DNA of 64,000 bases from an uncultured Gammaproteobacteria bacterium (GCA_905181885.1 CAJIZI010000001.1:699765-763764), one strand, 5' to 3'; counted from the first letter of the stretch, positions 37,578 to 50,161 are shown. Notes: generated by a model from the sequence alone, not told the origin. Made by a program: numbers and translations.

Positions 37578-38336
37578 ATGATGACCCGAACAAAATGTTT
37601 ATCTTACCTTGAGACCTTATTAGAACCAGGTCGGTTCCAAGATTATTGTCCAAATGGGTTACAAGTTGCTGGTAAAGAGCAGATTGATACCCTAATGACA
37701 GGGGTTACTGCGAGCCAGGATTTAATCGATGCGGCGCTAGATATGAGAGCTGATGCAATTTTAGTTCATCATGGTTTTTTTTGGCGTGGAGAAGACCCCC
37801 GAGTTATTGGTGTTAAACAGCGGCGATTAAAACAGTTGTTAATTAATGATATTAATTTGATTGTCTATCATTTGCCTCTTGATGCGCACCCAACGCTAGG
37901 AAATAATGCACAATTAGCAAGACTGTTGGGTCTGAAATCCGATAGCACGATTTTAGGGACAGGTGAACCTGCAATAGGCCTGTCAGGCCATTTTTCTTCA
38001 CCAAAGACAATACCTGAATTTGTTAGTGAATTAAACCAGAGCTTGGGGCGTACTCCGCTTGTCATTAAAGGACATGACCGACCGATGAAAACAATTGGTT
38101 GGTGCACTGGAGCGGCACAAGGCTATATTGAACAAGCTGCAGCGATGGGACTAGATGCTTACTTAAGTGGTGAGGTATCAGAACAAACCACTCATTTGGC
38201 ACGTGAACTGGGAATTAACTATTTTGCGGCAGGACACCATGCAACAGAACGATATGGGGTTGCGGCTCTTGGCGCTCACTTGTCTGATAAATTTGATATA
38301 CAACATCAGTTTATTGATATTGATAATCCAGTATAG
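37578..38336 (+). CDS. NIF3-like dinuclear metal protein (YbgI)
   Basis: A NIF3/YbgI family protein of about 252 residues, forming a ring-shaped hexamer with two metals per subunit in characterised members. Metal-binding features are VHHGFFWRG, the YHLPLDAHPTLGNNAQLA stretch and the C-terminal AGHHATE. GTP cyclohydrolase-like and DNA-repair roles have been proposed but not settled. I place the start at the ATG near 37578; earlier starts to 37545 are possible. It is often linked to the petABC genes, not seen here. Confidence 0.9.
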   Translation: MMTRTKCLSYLETLLEPGRFQDYCPNGLQVAGKEQIDTLMTGVTASQDLIDAALDMRADAILVHHGFFWRGEDPRVIGVKQRRLKQLLINDINLIVYHLPLDAHPTLGNNAQLARLLGLKSDSTILGTGEPAIGLSGHFSSPKTIPEFVSELNQSLGRTPLVIKGHDRPMKTIGWCTGAAQGYIEQAAAMGLDAYLSGEVSEQTTHLARELGINYFAAGHHATERYGVAALGAHLSDKFDIQHQFIDIDNPV

Positions 38337-38490
38337 TACAGAGAATCTGTAGTAACTAAATAGACTAAAAAGTGACAATAAAATTGATGAACAAAAAGAA
38401 ATCATTTTTTCAAATAACTTTATTGCTAGGAAAAGGATTATCCATGAGTGAACTAAACTTTTGTAACGAAGTGTCAAGGACAGACTAAAA

Positions 38491-39711
38491 ATGGCTGAGG
38501 AGATCTTAGCGGGAAAAAAAATTGTTTTGGGAGTTTCTGGGAGCATCGCAGCCTATAAAGCCGCTGAGATAATTCGCCTTTGTCGAAAAGTGGGGGCGGA
38601 GGTGAAAGTTGTAATGACGGAGGGTGCGTGTGAATTTATCACGCCACTTACTTTGCAGACTTTAAGTGGAAGCCCCGTTGCGATAGATTTATTAGATGCA
38701 GATGAAGAATCAGCCATGGGGCATATAAAGCTGGCTAGATGGGCAGATTGGGTGCTTATTGCACCTGCCAGTGCCAATACAATGGCTAGGTTAGTTCAGG
38801 GAAGAACCGAAGATATTCTATCAGCACTATGTTTAGCAACAGAAGCACCTATTGCCCTTGCACCTGCGATGAATAACAAAATGTGGACTCACGAAGCGAC
38901 GCAACAAAATTTGGCTGTTTTAATAGGAAGAGGAAATTATATTCTTGGTCCAGATAGTGGCGATCAAGCCTGTGGGGAGCAGGGTAAAGGTCGATTATTA
39001 GAACCTGAACAGATTATTGCTTTGTTATCACAGTTGATGGTGCCAAAGAGATTAAGTGGTAAGCGAGTTGTTGTTACTGCAGGCCCCACCCACGAACCAA
39101 TTGACCCAGTTAGGTATATTGGTAACAGGAGCTCTGGCAAGATGGGGTTTGAATTAGCTAGCGCGGCTGCTGAAGCTGGTGCTGAAGTTATATTAATCAC
39201 TGGGCCCGTTCATTTGACAACGCCTTCAGCCGTATGTCGTATTGATGTTGAAACAGCAGAGCAAATGTATGATGTTGTCATGGATATCAGCGATGCTGAT
39301 ATTGTGATTGGCTGCGCTGCTGTTGCTGACCATAGGCCCGCGAAATACCACAAAAAAAAGATTAAAAAATCAGACTCAGAGAGTTCATCACTAGCGTTAA
39401 TAAAAAATCGCGACATCATTACTGCAGTTTCGCTGCGTAAAGAGAGGCCCTTTGTCGTGGGATTTGCTGCTGAGACAGAGAATATGGCTGAATATGCTAA
39501 GGGTAAAATGAAAGCTAAAAACCTAGATATGGTGGCTGCTAACCAGGTAGGTAAAGATTTGGTCTTTGGGGCAGATATAAATGCATTACATGTGTTTTGG
39601 TCTGAAGGAGATCAGACAATGGCAACTGCATTCAAAAGCCACTTGGCAAGAGAGTTAATGACACTTATTATTGAGCGATATGATGCAAAAAATTCAACTA
39701 AAAATTCTTGA
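38491..39711 (+). CDS. coaBC: Phosphopantothenoylcysteine synthetase/decarboxylase CoaBC
   Basis: CoaBC joins cysteine to 4'-phosphopantothenate and decarboxylates the product for CoA. The 406-residue protein has the flavin-dependent CoaC domain (about 1-185; [22 protein letters not shown], and the [13 protein letters not shown] substrate clamp) and the CoaB domain (about 190-406; [24 protein letters not shown]). It overlaps dut by about 29 bases. With coaE at 2 kb, two CoA steps are in this window. Confidence 0.96.
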   Translation: MAEEILAGKKIVLGVSGSIAAYKAAEIIRLCRKVGAEVKVVMTEGACEFITPLTLQTLSGSPVAIDLLDADEESAMGHIKLARWADWVLIAPASANTMARLVQGRTEDILSALCLATEAPIALAPAMNNKMWTHEATQQNLAVLIGRGNYILGPDSGDQACGEQGKGRLLEPEQIIALLSQLMVPKRLSGKRVVVTAGPTHEPIDPVRYIGNRSSGKMGFELASAAAEAGAEVILITGPVHLTTPSAVCRIDVETAEQMYDVVMDISDADIVIGCAAVADHRPAKYHKKKIKKSDSESSSLALIKNRDIITAVSLRKERPFVVGFAAETENMAEYAKGKMKAKNLDMVAANQVGKDLVFGADINALHVFWSEGDQTMATAFKSHLARELMTLIIERYDAKNSTKNS

Positions 39712-40138
39712 CCCGAGACTGGGCGATACAATTGAGCTGCCCGATTACGCAACTACTGGGTCTGCCGGATTAGATCTACGTGCTTGTCTTGAGAGTAAAA
39801 TCACAATTTCTCCACAACAAACTGTGCTAATACCGACAGGGCTTGCCATACATATTAGTGACCCAACATTAGCTGCTGTATTACTACCTAGATCTGGGTT
39901 AGGTCATAAACACGGTATTGTTTTAGGTAATTTAGTGGGGTTGATTGATAGTGACTATCAGGGGCAAGTTTTTGTATCCTGTTGGAATCGTGGACAAACT
40001 TCATTTGAAATAGGTATCGGCGATAGAATTGCACAAATGGTTTTTGTACCAGTTGCACAAGTTGTATTTGAACATGTGGAAGATTTTACGAATTCAGAGC
40101 GGGGCGAGGGTGGTTTTGGACACACAGGCAAAAAATAA
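39683..40138 (+). CDS. dut: dUTP diphosphatase
   Basis: Dut hydrolyses dUTP to dUMP, protecting DNA from uracil. The 151-residue protein has the five trimeric motifs: [36 protein letters not shown], the GDRIAQMVF segment and the C-terminal [12 protein letters not shown]-loop-like tail. The start at 39683 aligns with MKKIDVKILDPR of E. coli; the ATG three bases earlier is an alternative. It overlaps coaBC and touches algC. Confidence 0.95.
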   Translation: MQKIQLKILDPRLGDTIELPDYATTGSAGLDLRACLESKITISPQQTVLIPTGLAIHISDPTLAAVLLPRSGLGHKHGIVLGNLVGLIDSDYQGQVFVSCWNRGQTSFEIGIGDRIAQMVFVPVAQVVFEHVEDFTNSERGEGGFGHTGKK

Positions 40139-41544
40139 TGAAAGGTTTAGCTAATCAGCCCAAGGTTGAATTGACTCCTGACATTTTTAAGGCATACGAT
40201 ATTCGTGGCATTGTAGGTGAAACGATTGGTGAGGAGATCTTTAGGACGATTGGGCAAGTAATAGGGAGTGAGGCGCTCGACCAAGGGCAGTCTTCTTTGG
40301 TTGTAGGTAGGGATGGCCGTTTGTCCAGTGAAAGTTTATGTGATGCTTTGATCGAAGGTATTCTTGATAGTGGCTGTAAAGTAATAAATATTGGTCAAGT
40401 ACCTACTCCTATACTTTATTTTGCTTGTGAGCATTTGCACACGAGATCCGGAGTAATGGTAACGGGCAGTCACAACCCAGCAAACTACAACGGTTTGAAA
40501 ATTTTAATAGCTGGTAAGTCAGTATTTGGAGAAAAGTTACAAAAAATTTATCAACGTATTTTGCAGGATAAGTTTTATTCGGGTCAGGGCGAGTATCGGA
40601 CTGTTGATTTGATTGATAAGTATATTGCTCAAGTGAGCGGAGATATCCATTTAACACGGCCATTCAAAGTGGTTGTGGACTGTGGTAATGGGGTCGGAGG
40701 GTTGGTTGTGCCCGAGTTACTATCAAGACTAGGCTGCGAAGTGATTGAGCTGTATTGCGATGTTGATGGTGAGTTTCCAAACCATCACCCTAATCCGAGT
40801 GATCCTTCGAATTTACAAGACTTGATTTTGGCAGTGCAGAATTCTGGTGCTGAGCTTGGTTTAGCATTTGATGGTGATAGTGATAGGCTAGGGGTAGTTG
40901 ATACAAAAGGCAATATTGTTTGGGCGGATCGTCTGCTCATTTTATTTGCACAAGATATTTTATCTACATTACCTGGTGCTATGGTGATCTATGATGTTAA
41001 ATGTAGTAATTTATTAGAAGATGCTATCTTAAGAGCTGGTGGAAAAGCATTAATGTCAGCATCAGGATACGCTGTGATAAGAGATAAAGTGGAAGAAACA
41101 GGAGCTCCGTTGGCAGGTGAAATGAGCGGCCATATTTTCTTCAATGACCGTTGGTACGGCTTTGATGATGCGATTTATAGCGCCTGCCGGCTGCTAGAAG
41201 TATTGTCAAAAGATCAGTTTGAGCGGAGTCCGACAGAAGTTTTTTCTGCAATCCCTAATCAGGAAAGTACACCGGAAATAGTAGTGGAAATGGATGAGCT
41301 TGAAAGTCGTGAGTTTATTCAACGATTCATGATTGAAGCTGAGTTTCCTGGTGGAAAAAAAATGACAGTTGATGGCTTGAGAGTCAATTACCCTGAGGGA
41401 TGGGGTTTAGTGAGGGCATCCAATACATTGCCCGGCCTTGTTCTTCGTTTCGAAGCTAAAACAGAAGAAAACCTTCAAGATATCAAGCTACAGTTTAAGC
41501 AACAGATGCTTAAAGTCAAACCGACAATAACCCTACTTTTTTAA
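40138..41544 (+). CDS. algC: Phosphomannomutase/phosphoglucomutase AlgC
   Basis: AlgC interconverts the 1- and 6-phosphates of mannose and glucose for nucleotide sugars, including LPS-core precursors. The 468-residue protein has IFKAYDIRGIVG, the phosphoserine loop TGSHNPANYNG, the metal site AFDGDSDRLGVVD and the sugar loop GEMSGHIFF. It overlaps the dut stop by one base and is followed by argB, the Pseudomonas dut-algC-argB order. Confidence 0.94.
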   Translation: MKGLANQPKVELTPDIFKAYDIRGIVGETIGEEIFRTIGQVIGSEALDQGQSSLVVGRDGRLSSESLCDALIEGILDSGCKVINIGQVPTPILYFACEHLHTRSGVMVTGSHNPANYNGLKILIAGKSVFGEKLQKIYQRILQDKFYSGQGEYRTVDLIDKYIAQVSGDIHLTRPFKVVVDCGNGVGGLVVPELLSRLGCEVIELYCDVDGEFPNHHPNPSDPSNLQDLILAVQNSGAELGLAFDGDSDRLGVVDTKGNIVWADRLLILFAQDILSTLPGAMVIYDVKCSNLLEDAILRAGGKALMSASGYAVIRDKVEETGAPLAGEMSGHIFFNDRWYGFDDAIYSACRLLEVLSKDQFERSPTEVFSAIPNQESTPEIVVEMDELESREFIQRFMIEAEFPGGKKMTVDGLRVNYPEGWGLVRASNTLPGLVLRFEAKTEENLQDIKLQFKQQMLKVKPTITLLF

Positions 41545-41556
41545 AAAGATAATTAA

Positions 41557-42462
<906 letters not shown>

Positions 42463-43080
42463 ATGACAGAAGAAGAAAAGCAAACACGGGCAGAAGTTAA
42501 AACGTCACGGCGACAAGCAATTCTTGAGGCTTTGGCTACAGAATTAGAGCATAACCCGGGGGAGCGTATTACCACGGCACAGTTGGCAAAAAGTTTAGGT
42601 GTTTCGGAAGCTGCACTTTATCGTCACTTCCCTAGCAAGGCGCGGATGTTTGAAGGGTTAATTGAGTTTGCGGAAGACACTGTTTTTAGCTTGATTAATC
42701 GAATTTTACAACAAGAAGCCTGTACTGTGGTCCGTTGTGAAAAAATTATTTTATTATTGCTACAGTTTAGCGTTAAAAACCCTGGTATTAGTAGTATCTT
42801 AGTAGGGACAGCCCTGACAGGAGAAACAGAACGTCTAAGAAATCGTGTGAACCAGTTTTTTGAACGGTTAGAAACACAATTTAGGCAGATATTACGCGAA
42901 AAAGAATTGACGCTCCCGCAGGCAGGGGGGCAGCCAGTCAATGAACTAGCTTGCTTATTACTGGCGGTCGTTGAAGGCCATATGCAACAGTTTGTCCGCC
43001 GCGGTTTTAGTCACTCCCCACTTACAACTTGGGAAAAAGAATGGCAGTTATTGGCTCCTTCACTAAAGGCTTACATGTGA
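42463..43080 (+). CDS. slmA: Nucleoid occlusion factor SlmA
   Basis: SlmA is a TetR-family DNA-binding protein that blocks Z-ring assembly over the nucleoid. The 205-residue protein has the helix-turn-helix ITTAQLAKSLGVSEAALYRHFPSKARMF near residues 40-65 (motif ITTAQLAKSLGVSEAALYR) and the family core ending in LLLAVVEGHMQQFVRRGF. Its gene starts immediately after the argB stop. dut-slmA-pyrE is the E. coli order; here the following gene is convergent pyrF. Confidence 0.94.
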   Translation: MTEEEKQTRAEVKTSRRQAILEALATELEHNPGERITTAQLAKSLGVSEAALYRHFPSKARMFEGLIEFAEDTVFSLINRILQQEACTVVRCEKIILLLLQFSVKNPGISSILVGTALTGETERLRNRVNQFFERLETQFRQILREKELTLPQAGGQPVNELACLLLAVVEGHMQQFVRRGFSHSPLTTWEKEWQLLAPSLKAYM

Positions 43081-43145
43081 TTTTAGCTCAGAGAATGGCG
43101 TACTTAAGGGCAAAGTTTTAAAAACGAAACTTCCTCGGGAATTTT

Positions 43146-43838
43146 TTACCTTAGTGTCTTCTCGATGGCTTCAAGTGCTTGCATTGGATTTGTTGCATTT
43201 GTAATCGGTCTTCCAATAACAAGATAATTGCTGCCTGCTTCAATAGCCTGTAGAGGGGTCATTATTCGATGCTGGTCATCACCTTTACTATTAGCAGGCC
43301 GAATCCCAGGCGTAACTAATTGAAAGTTTTTCGTATGCTTGGTGCGTAGCAGCTTGGTCTCTAATGGGGAACAAACGACACCATCTAAACCACTTTTATG
43401 AGCTAAATCAGCCAACTTTATAACGGCACTTTCGATAGTGCCTACTAAGCCAATTTTCTGAAATGTCTCTTCAGTCATACTAGTTAAAAGCGTGACACCA
43501 ATTAATAAGGGTCGTTGCGGTTTATTGCTGATTGCTTCACGTGCGGCAATCATCATATCTTGGCCGCCTAAGGTATGAACATTGATCATCCAAACACCAA
43601 GATCGGCGGCAACTTGGCAAGCTTTAGCTACTGTGTTGGGGATGTCATGATATTTTAAATCTAAGAAAACATCGAAGCCCTTGGCAGTGAGTTTTTCAAT
43701 GACTTGTGGGCCCGAGCATGTAAATAATTCTTTGCCTACTTTTACTTTACACCTATCTGGATCAAGTTGATTAGCAAGAGAAATGGCCGAGGCCATTGTC
43801 GGGTAATCTAGAGCAACAATGATTTTAGAGTCAGACAT
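43146..43838 (-). CDS. pyrF: Orotidine 5'-phosphate decarboxylase
   Basis: PyrF decarboxylates OMP to UMP. The 230-residue TIM-barrel protein has IIVALDYPTM at the start, the catalytic VFLDLKYHDIPNTV tetrad, and the phosphate loop TPGIRP followed by DDQHRIMTPLQAI and LVIGRPIT. It converges on slmA over a short gap and is divergent from tgt. All catalytic residues are present. Confidence 0.96.
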   Translation of the reverse strand: MSDSKIIVALDYPTMASAISLANQLDPDRCKVKVGKELFTCSGPQVIEKLTAKGFDVFLDLKYHDIPNTVAKACQVAADLGVWMINVHTLGGQDMMIAAREAISNKPQRPLLIGVTLLTSMTEETFQKIGLVGTIESAVIKLADLAHKSGLDGVVCSPLETKLLRTKHTKNFQLVTPGIRPANSKGDDQHRIMTPLQAIEAGSNYLVIGRPITNATNPMQALEAIEKTLR

Positions 43839-43959
43839 TATGTTTCCCAGCGTTATCTCAATTGCATAGATCCTACCTGAACTGTTTGTTAGGGATCGGA
43901 ATTTTTGCTTTTACTCTGTTGATAAATGATATTCTGTGGCTGAGTTTTTTCAGGAATAA

Positions 43960-45054
<1,095 letters not shown>

Positions 45055-45152
45055 TAGGGAAGTTGAAATAGACTCAATCAACTATCGTGGCCAGTAACGC
45101 TGTGTCATAATCGCACTCCTTTTTGAAACAACACGCTCGGTATTGAGGAATT

Positions 45153-45482
45153 ATGATGGATTTTTTTATTTCGCCAGCATTCGCTGAAGGTGGACAAGTT
45201 GGAAGCGCAGGTTTATTAGACTTTATCTTTCCAGTTGCTTTATTAGTATTATTTTATTTTATGCTGGTGAGGCCGCAATCTAAACGTGCTAAAGAACATC
45301 GTGAAATGCAATCAGCATTAGCGAAAGGTGATGAGGTAGTGACTGATGGTGGTTTGATGGGGAAAATTGTCGATATCGGTGATCATGCGATCCTAGTACA
45401 ATTCGCGGATAACCTAGAAGTAAAGGTTCGTCGTGAAGCTATTAGCTCGGTGTTACCAAAAGGCACACTGAAAAAATTATAG
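45153..45482 (+). CDS. yajC: Preprotein translocase accessory subunit YajC
   Basis: YajC joins SecD and SecF at the inner membrane to help protein export. The 109-residue protein has one N-terminal membrane helix (FIFPVALLVLFYFMLV) followed by RPQSKRAKEHREM and a cytoplasmic domain with DEVVTDGGLMGKIV. It lies between tgt and secD; a hairpin terminator at 45507 follows it, so secDF expression may be reduced relative to yajC. Confidence 0.95.
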   Translation: MMDFFISPAFAEGGQVGSAGLLDFIFPVALLVLFYFMLVRPQSKRAKEHREMQSALAKGDEVVTDGGLMGKIVDIGDHAILVQFADNLEVKVRREAISSVLPKGTLKKL

Positions 45483-45506
45483 TACAGGTGGTTAGCTTCA
45501 AAGAAT

Positions 45507-45527
45507 AAACGCTATAGAGCGTTTTTT
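45507..45527 (+). terminator. Attenuator-like hairpin between yajC and secD
   Basis: A 7-bp perfect stem AAACGCT/AGCGTTT with loop ATAG runs into six T. It lies inside the tgt-yajC-secDF operon, 13 bases before secD. It has the form of an intrinsic terminator and may attenuate secDF transcription; its effect is not measured. Confidence 0.6.
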
Positions 45528-45539
45528 AGGATATTTAAT

Positions 45540-47393
45540 ATGAACCGTAACCCCATGTGGAAAAACGTACTGGTCATCGCAGTCATATTCTTAGGTGGCT
45601 TTTTTGCGATGCCAAACCTATATGATAAAGATGCTGCAGTACAAGTATCAGCAGGCCGCTATGGTAAAGTTGATTTAGCGTTGATGAGTAAGGTTGAGTT
45701 GGCTTTGAAGGCTCAGTCGGTAGCTTATATAGGTGCTGAGTTACAAGGCGATAGACTGCTTGTGCGATTGGCTGATTCGACCACACAACTTAAAGCAAAA
45801 AAAATTCTTGATGAGACTATTAAGGGTGACTATACGATTGCCTTAAACTTGGCTTCTACGACACCATCATGGTTATCAGGTATGGGTGCAGAGGCGATGA
45901 ATTTAGGCTTGGATCTTCGTGGGGGTGTGCATTTCCTGATGGATGTTGATATGGATGCAGCCATCAAGAAAGCATTAGAAGGCCTAGCTAGTGAGTTTCG
46001 TGGCTTATTAAGAGATGAAAAAATACGTTACAAGAGAATTCAGACTGAAGCTGACCAAGTGATTATTGGTTTTCGCAATAGTGAACACCGTGACATGGCA
46101 TTAGCTAAAATTTCTAGCGAATATAAAGATCTAGTTGTTGAGGCCCAGAATATGGGTACTACACCCTCACTAGTTATCCGTCTTACAGAAGTTACTATTC
46201 GAGAAACTAAGACTACGGCTCTACAGCAGAATATAATCACTCTGCGTAATAGAATTAATGAACTGGGTGTTGCAGAACCGACAGTGCAACAACAAGGTGA
46301 CAGTCGAATTGTTGTACAGCTGCCTGGTGTACAAGATACGGCACAGGCCAAAAAGATACTGGGGGGGACTGCTACTCTAGAGTTTCGTTTAGTGGACTTT
46401 GAACATGATGTACAAGACGCTGTTAAAGGCCGTGTCCCTGCGACCTCAAAAATTTATTACCACCGAGATGGAAGACCTTATCTATTGCAAAAGCGGGTTA
46501 TGCTCACCGGTGATCATATTATCAACTCGGGGTCGACATTAGATTCAGAGACTGGTACACCAACTGTTTCCGTAACACTTGATGGGAAAGGGGCTCGTAT
46601 TTTTAGCAAGGTCACAGGAGATAATATTGGTAACCCGATGGCTGTTGTTCTGATTGAATCCAAAACAGAGGTGCGCAAAGTAGGTGGGAAACTGACGAAG
46701 GTCAAACGCACAGATGCAAAAATTATTAGTGTAGCTACGATTCGTGATCAACTCAGTAAAAAGTTTCAAATTACAGGTTTAGACTCGGGAGCAGAAGCTA
46801 GCGAACTTGCTCTATTATTACGCGCCGGTGCCCTTGCTGCACCGATTGAAATTGTTGAAGAGCGAACGGTGGGGCCAAGTTTAGGTCAAGACAATATTGA
46901 TAAGGGTTTTCAGTCTGTCATGATTGGCTTTGCTTTTGTGCTGGTATTCATGGTGATTTGGTATCGTGTGTTTGGTGCCGTGGCTAATATTGCTTTAACA
47001 GCGAATTTAATCCTTATTGTAGCATTACTGTCTTTACTGCAAGCCACGTTAACACTGCCTGGCATAGCTGGGATAGTACTAACAGTAGGCATGGCAGTAG
47101 ATGCTAATGTACTTATTTTTGAACGTATTCGTGAAGAACTTCGTCTTGGTAATAGCCCTCAGGCAAGTATTGACGTGGGTTACAGTAAGGCCTTCTCCAC
47201 AATTGCTGATGCAAATATAACGACATTAATAGCGGCTGTCGTCCTTTTTGGGTTTGGTACTGGTTCGATAAAAGGTTTTGCTGTGACCTTGTCGTTGGGT
47301 ATATTGACCTCGATGTTCACGGCGATCATGGGAACCCGTGCTGTTGTTAACAGTCTTTATGGTGGAAAGCACCGTCCTAAATTGTCAATTTAA
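45540..47393 (+). CDS. secD: Protein translocase subunit SecD
   Basis: SecD, with SecF, uses proton-motive force to pull secreted proteins through SecYEG. The 617-residue protein has an N-terminal membrane helix, a large periplasmic region (P1 head; GLDLRGGVHFLMDVD, RIVVQLPGVQD) and five C-terminal helices with AGIVLTVGMAVDANVLIFERIREE. The gene contains an in-frame seven-G run near 46361. It is followed nine bases later by secF. Confidence 0.96.
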   Translation: MNRNPMWKNVLVIAVIFLGGFFAMPNLYDKDAAVQVSAGRYGKVDLALMSKVELALKAQSVAYIGAELQGDRLLVRLADSTTQLKAKKILDETIKGDYTIALNLASTTPSWLSGMGAEAMNLGLDLRGGVHFLMDVDMDAAIKKALEGLASEFRGLLRDEKIRYKRIQTEADQVIIGFRNSEHRDMALAKISSEYKDLVVEAQNMGTTPSLVIRLTEVTIRETKTTALQQNIITLRNRINELGVAEPTVQQQGDSRIVVQLPGVQDTAQAKKILGGTATLEFRLVDFEHDVQDAVKGRVPATSKIYYHRDGRPYLLQKRVMLTGDHIINSGSTLDSETGTPTVSVTLDGKGARIFSKVTGDNIGNPMAVVLIESKTEVRKVGGKLTKVKRTDAKIISVATIRDQLSKKFQITGLDSGAEASELALLLRAGALAAPIEIVEERTVGPSLGQDNIDKGFQSVMIGFAFVLVFMVIWYRVFGAVANIALTANLILIVALLSLLQATLTLPGIAGIVLTVGMAVDANVLIFERIREELRLGNSPQASIDVGYSKAFSTIADANITTLIAAVVLFGFGTGSIKGFAVTLSLGILTSMFTAIMGTRAVVNSLYGGKHRPKLSI

Positions 47394-47402
47394 GGTTAAG
47401 TC

Positions 47403-48353
47403 ATGCAAATTTTGGATAAAAAAACTGATTTTAATTTCATGTCAAAACGGAAGATCGCAGCCGTTTTCTCTATCTTATTACTACTAAGCTCAATTACCTC
47501 CTTACTAATGCAAGGCCTTAATTTTGGCATTGATTTTACTGGAGGCACGATGATAGAGCTTTCATATAAAGAGGAAGTAAAATTAGAGAGTATCCGGTCA
47601 ACATTAGAAAAAAATGGCTATGGTGATGCGATTGTACAAAATTTTGGTTCGATACATGATGTCTTAATCCGCTTGCCTATATTAGAAACTGAAAATATGG
47701 CGGAACTTAGCAATGAGATCGTGGCAACATTACAATCAGGGAATGAGTCAAAGATTGATGTTCGTAGGGTCGAGTTCGTAGGCCCACAAGTGGGCGAAGA
47801 ATTAACAGAGCAAGGTGGATTAGCAATGCTTTATGCGTTGATAGGTATTTTGATTTATGTCTCTTTACGATTCGAATATCGCTTTGCGATTGGTTCGGTC
47901 GTAGCCTTGGTGCATGATGTACTCTTAACACTCGGTTTTTTCTCTATCTTACAACTAGAATTCGACTTAACGGTATTGGCTGCAATTCTAGCTATTATAG
48001 GCTACTCGCTTAATGACACGATCGTTGTTTTTGACCGGATTAGGGAAACCTTCCTCAAAATGCGTAAAGGTACTTCAGAAGTGATTGTCAACAGAGCTTT
48101 AAACGATACATTGAGCCGTACATTAATGACATCAGCGACGACTTTATTGGTAGTCACATCATTATTTTTCTTTGGTGGTGAAGTGATTCATGCTTTCTCT
48201 ATTGCCCTAATGTTAGGTATTGTGGTGGGTACTTATTCATCAGTCTATATTGCCAGTAATACAATCTTATCAATGGGCGTAAGCAAAGCCGATCTGATGC
48301 CTCCTGAGAAAGAAGGTGATCAGGATATTAATGAAGATGGTAGTCAAGTTTAA
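47403..48353 (+). CDS. secF: Protein translocase subunit SecF
   Basis: SecF is the partner of SecD. The 316-residue inner-membrane protein has an N-terminal helix, the LNFGIDFTGGTMIEL signature, a shorter periplasmic domain (VRRVEFVGPQVGEEL) and five helices with IIGYSLNDTIVVFDRIRE. Length is normal. It ends a four-gene tgt-yajC-secD-secF group and is followed by about 450 bases without a gene. Confidence 0.96.
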   Translation: MQILDKKTDFNFMSKRKIAAVFSILLLLSSITSLLMQGLNFGIDFTGGTMIELSYKEEVKLESIRSTLEKNGYGDAIVQNFGSIHDVLIRLPILETENMAELSNEIVATLQSGNESKIDVRRVEFVGPQVGEELTEQGGLAMLYALIGILIYVSLRFEYRFAIGSVVALVHDVLLTLGFFSILQLEFDLTVLAAILAIIGYSLNDTIVVFDRIRETFLKMRKGTSEVIVNRALNDTLSRTLMTSATTLLVVTSLFFFGGEVIHAFSIALMLGIVVGTYSSVYIASNTILSMGVSKADLMPPEKEGDQDINEDGSQV

Positions 48354-48802
48354 TTTAGGTGAGCAAGGTATAAAAAACTAAACTCAATCCTTTTAATATT
48401 ATACTTTGCAGCTACTAGCTCGCCACTTTATTGGCCAACCTCAGTTTCTTAAGAGTCTTAGGGCTTAAATGACTAATATGGTACAGCTGATTATTTTACT
48501 CACTTTTATACGCGCACTAAGATTATTAGCCTGACCAAATTGAAAGCTGTCATTAATAATAAACTCGTGTCACGTTTGTACAATATCTAACTAATAAAGC
48601 TATTCTCCTTTGCTATTCAATAAGTCTATGAATAGAATCGTTTCGTCATCTAATGTTCGGATAATTCAGTTGTTCATAAACAAACTTTATTTAAGGTGTT
48701 ATTGTATGAATATAGAGGCTTGAGTTGTAGTTATGTCGTTCTGTTTACTTTATTATCAAAGCCATGGCTATCATGTTCTAAACGGTAGAAAATAGTAATA
48801 AT
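48354..48802. other. 449-bp intergenic region between secF and mpl
   Basis: I see no credible gene here on either strand; the longest ATG-started stretches are about 20 residues and show no family motif. The sequence is AT-rich and repeatedly interrupted. It presumably holds the secF 3' region and the mpl promoter, but I cannot identify either with confidence. Confidence 0.5.
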
Positions 48803-50161
48803 ATGCATATACATATACTAGGAATTTGCGGAACATTTATGGGGGGAGTTGCCTTATTGGCTCGCTCACTTGGAATGAAGGTATCAGGTTCCGATGCGAA
48901 CGTGTATCCGCCAATGAGTGATCAGCTCAAAGCTGCAGGAATTGAACTTCAAGAAGGCTATCTTGCTGAGCATATGAACCCAAAACCAGACTTAGTGGTG
49001 ATTGGCAACGCTATGTCCCGAGGCAACCCGGCGGTTGAATATGTATTAAATGAGGGCTTGGCGTATACTTCAGGGCCTCAGTGGCTGGCAAACAATGTTT
49101 TGAAAGATCGATGGGTCCTTGCTGTATCAGGAACACATGGCAAAACAACAACGAGTAGTTTACTAGCTTGGATATTAGAAGATGCAGGATTGGCACCAGG
49201 TTTTTTAATCGGTGGCGTACCAGGTAATTTCGGTGAAGCAGCACGCTTAGGTGATACGCCATTTTTTGTGATTGAAGCTGATGAATATGACACCGCTTTT
49301 TTTGATAAACGCTCTAAATTTGTTCATTATCATCCGCGAACTTTAGTTGTTAATAACCTAGAGTTTGATCACGCTGACATCTTTGATGATTTAGCTGCGA
49401 TTCAAAAGCAATTTCACTATCTAATCAGAACGGTACCTTCAGAAGGGCTGATTATCATTCCGCCTGATGAAGTTGATATTGATGAGACTCTTTCTATGGG
49501 TTGTTGGTCAAAAAAGCAAACAGTGGGATTAGAGGCTGGAGACTTGCAAGCTACTGAAGTGAGTGCTGACGGAAGTGAATTTAAGGTACAGTACCAAGGA
49601 AAATTTCAAGCCAATGTCAATTGGCAGATGTTAGGTCGGCATAATGTCAGTAATGCATTAGCAGCAATTGCAGCAGCAAGACATGTTGGCGTCAATATTT
49701 CTCAGGCTTGTGAGGCTTTGGCAGCTTTTAAAGGTATCAAACGTCGTATGGAGCTATATGGCGAAGTCAAAGGGATCCGAGTTTACGATGACTTTGCCCA
49801 CCATCCTACCGCCATCGAGTCGACAATAAAGGGATTGAAAGCAAATATTGGCGAAAGAAAATTAATTGCTATTTTAGAACTACGTTCCAATACGATGAGA
49901 ATGGGAATTCATAAGGAGAGTCTTGCCAATTGCTTGCAAGTAGCAGATCGTGTGATATTGTTTAACCAGTCGGATATGAATTGGTCGTTATCAACTGTAC
50001 AACAACAGCTGGGCGAGAAGGCTACTATTGAGGTGAGCATCGATGATATTGTAGGTTTAATTCGTGATGAAGCGATGCGGGGTGATGAAATATTGATTAT
50101 GAGTAATGGTGGTTTTTGTGGCATTCACGAAAAAATTCTTACGGTATTGGCAAAACGATGA
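48803..50161 (+). CDS. mpl: Murein tripeptide ligase Mpl
   Basis: Mpl reattaches the recycled tripeptide L-Ala-gamma-D-Glu-meso-DAP to UDP-MurNAc. The 452-residue Mur-ligase protein has HILGICGTFMGGVALLARSLG, the P-loop SGTHGKTTTSSLLAWI, the EADEYDTAFFDKRSKFVHY segment that separates Mpl from MurC, and YDDFAHHPTAI. It overlaps ubiX as ATGA. The amino-acid signature and context make it Mpl rather than MurC. Confidence 0.95.
   Translation: MHIHILGICGTFMGGVALLARSLGMKVSGSDANVYPPMSDQLKAAGIELQEGYLAEHMNPKPDLVVIGNAMSRGNPAVEYVLNEGLAYTSGPQWLANNVLKDRWVLAVSGTHGKTTTSSLLAWILEDAGLAPGFLIGGVPGNFGEAARLGDTPFFVIEADEYDTAFFDKRSKFVHYHPRTLVVNNLEFDHADIFDDLAAIQKQFHYLIRTVPSEGLIIIPPDEVDIDETLSMGCWSKKQTVGLEAGDLQATEVSADGSEFKVQYQGKFQANVNWQMLGRHNVSNALAAIAAARHVGVNISQACEALAAFKGIKRRMELYGEVKGIRVYDDFAHHPTAIESTIKGLKANIGERKLIAILELRSNTMRMGIHKESLANCLQVADRVILFNQSDMNWSLSTVQQQLGEKATIEVSIDDIVGLIRDEAMRGDEILIMSNGGFCGIHEKILTVLAKR

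Noticed and set aside
38387-38488. 33-residue ORF just before coaBC
   Set aside because: Short, no recognisable motif, weak ribosome site; could be a leader but unsupported.
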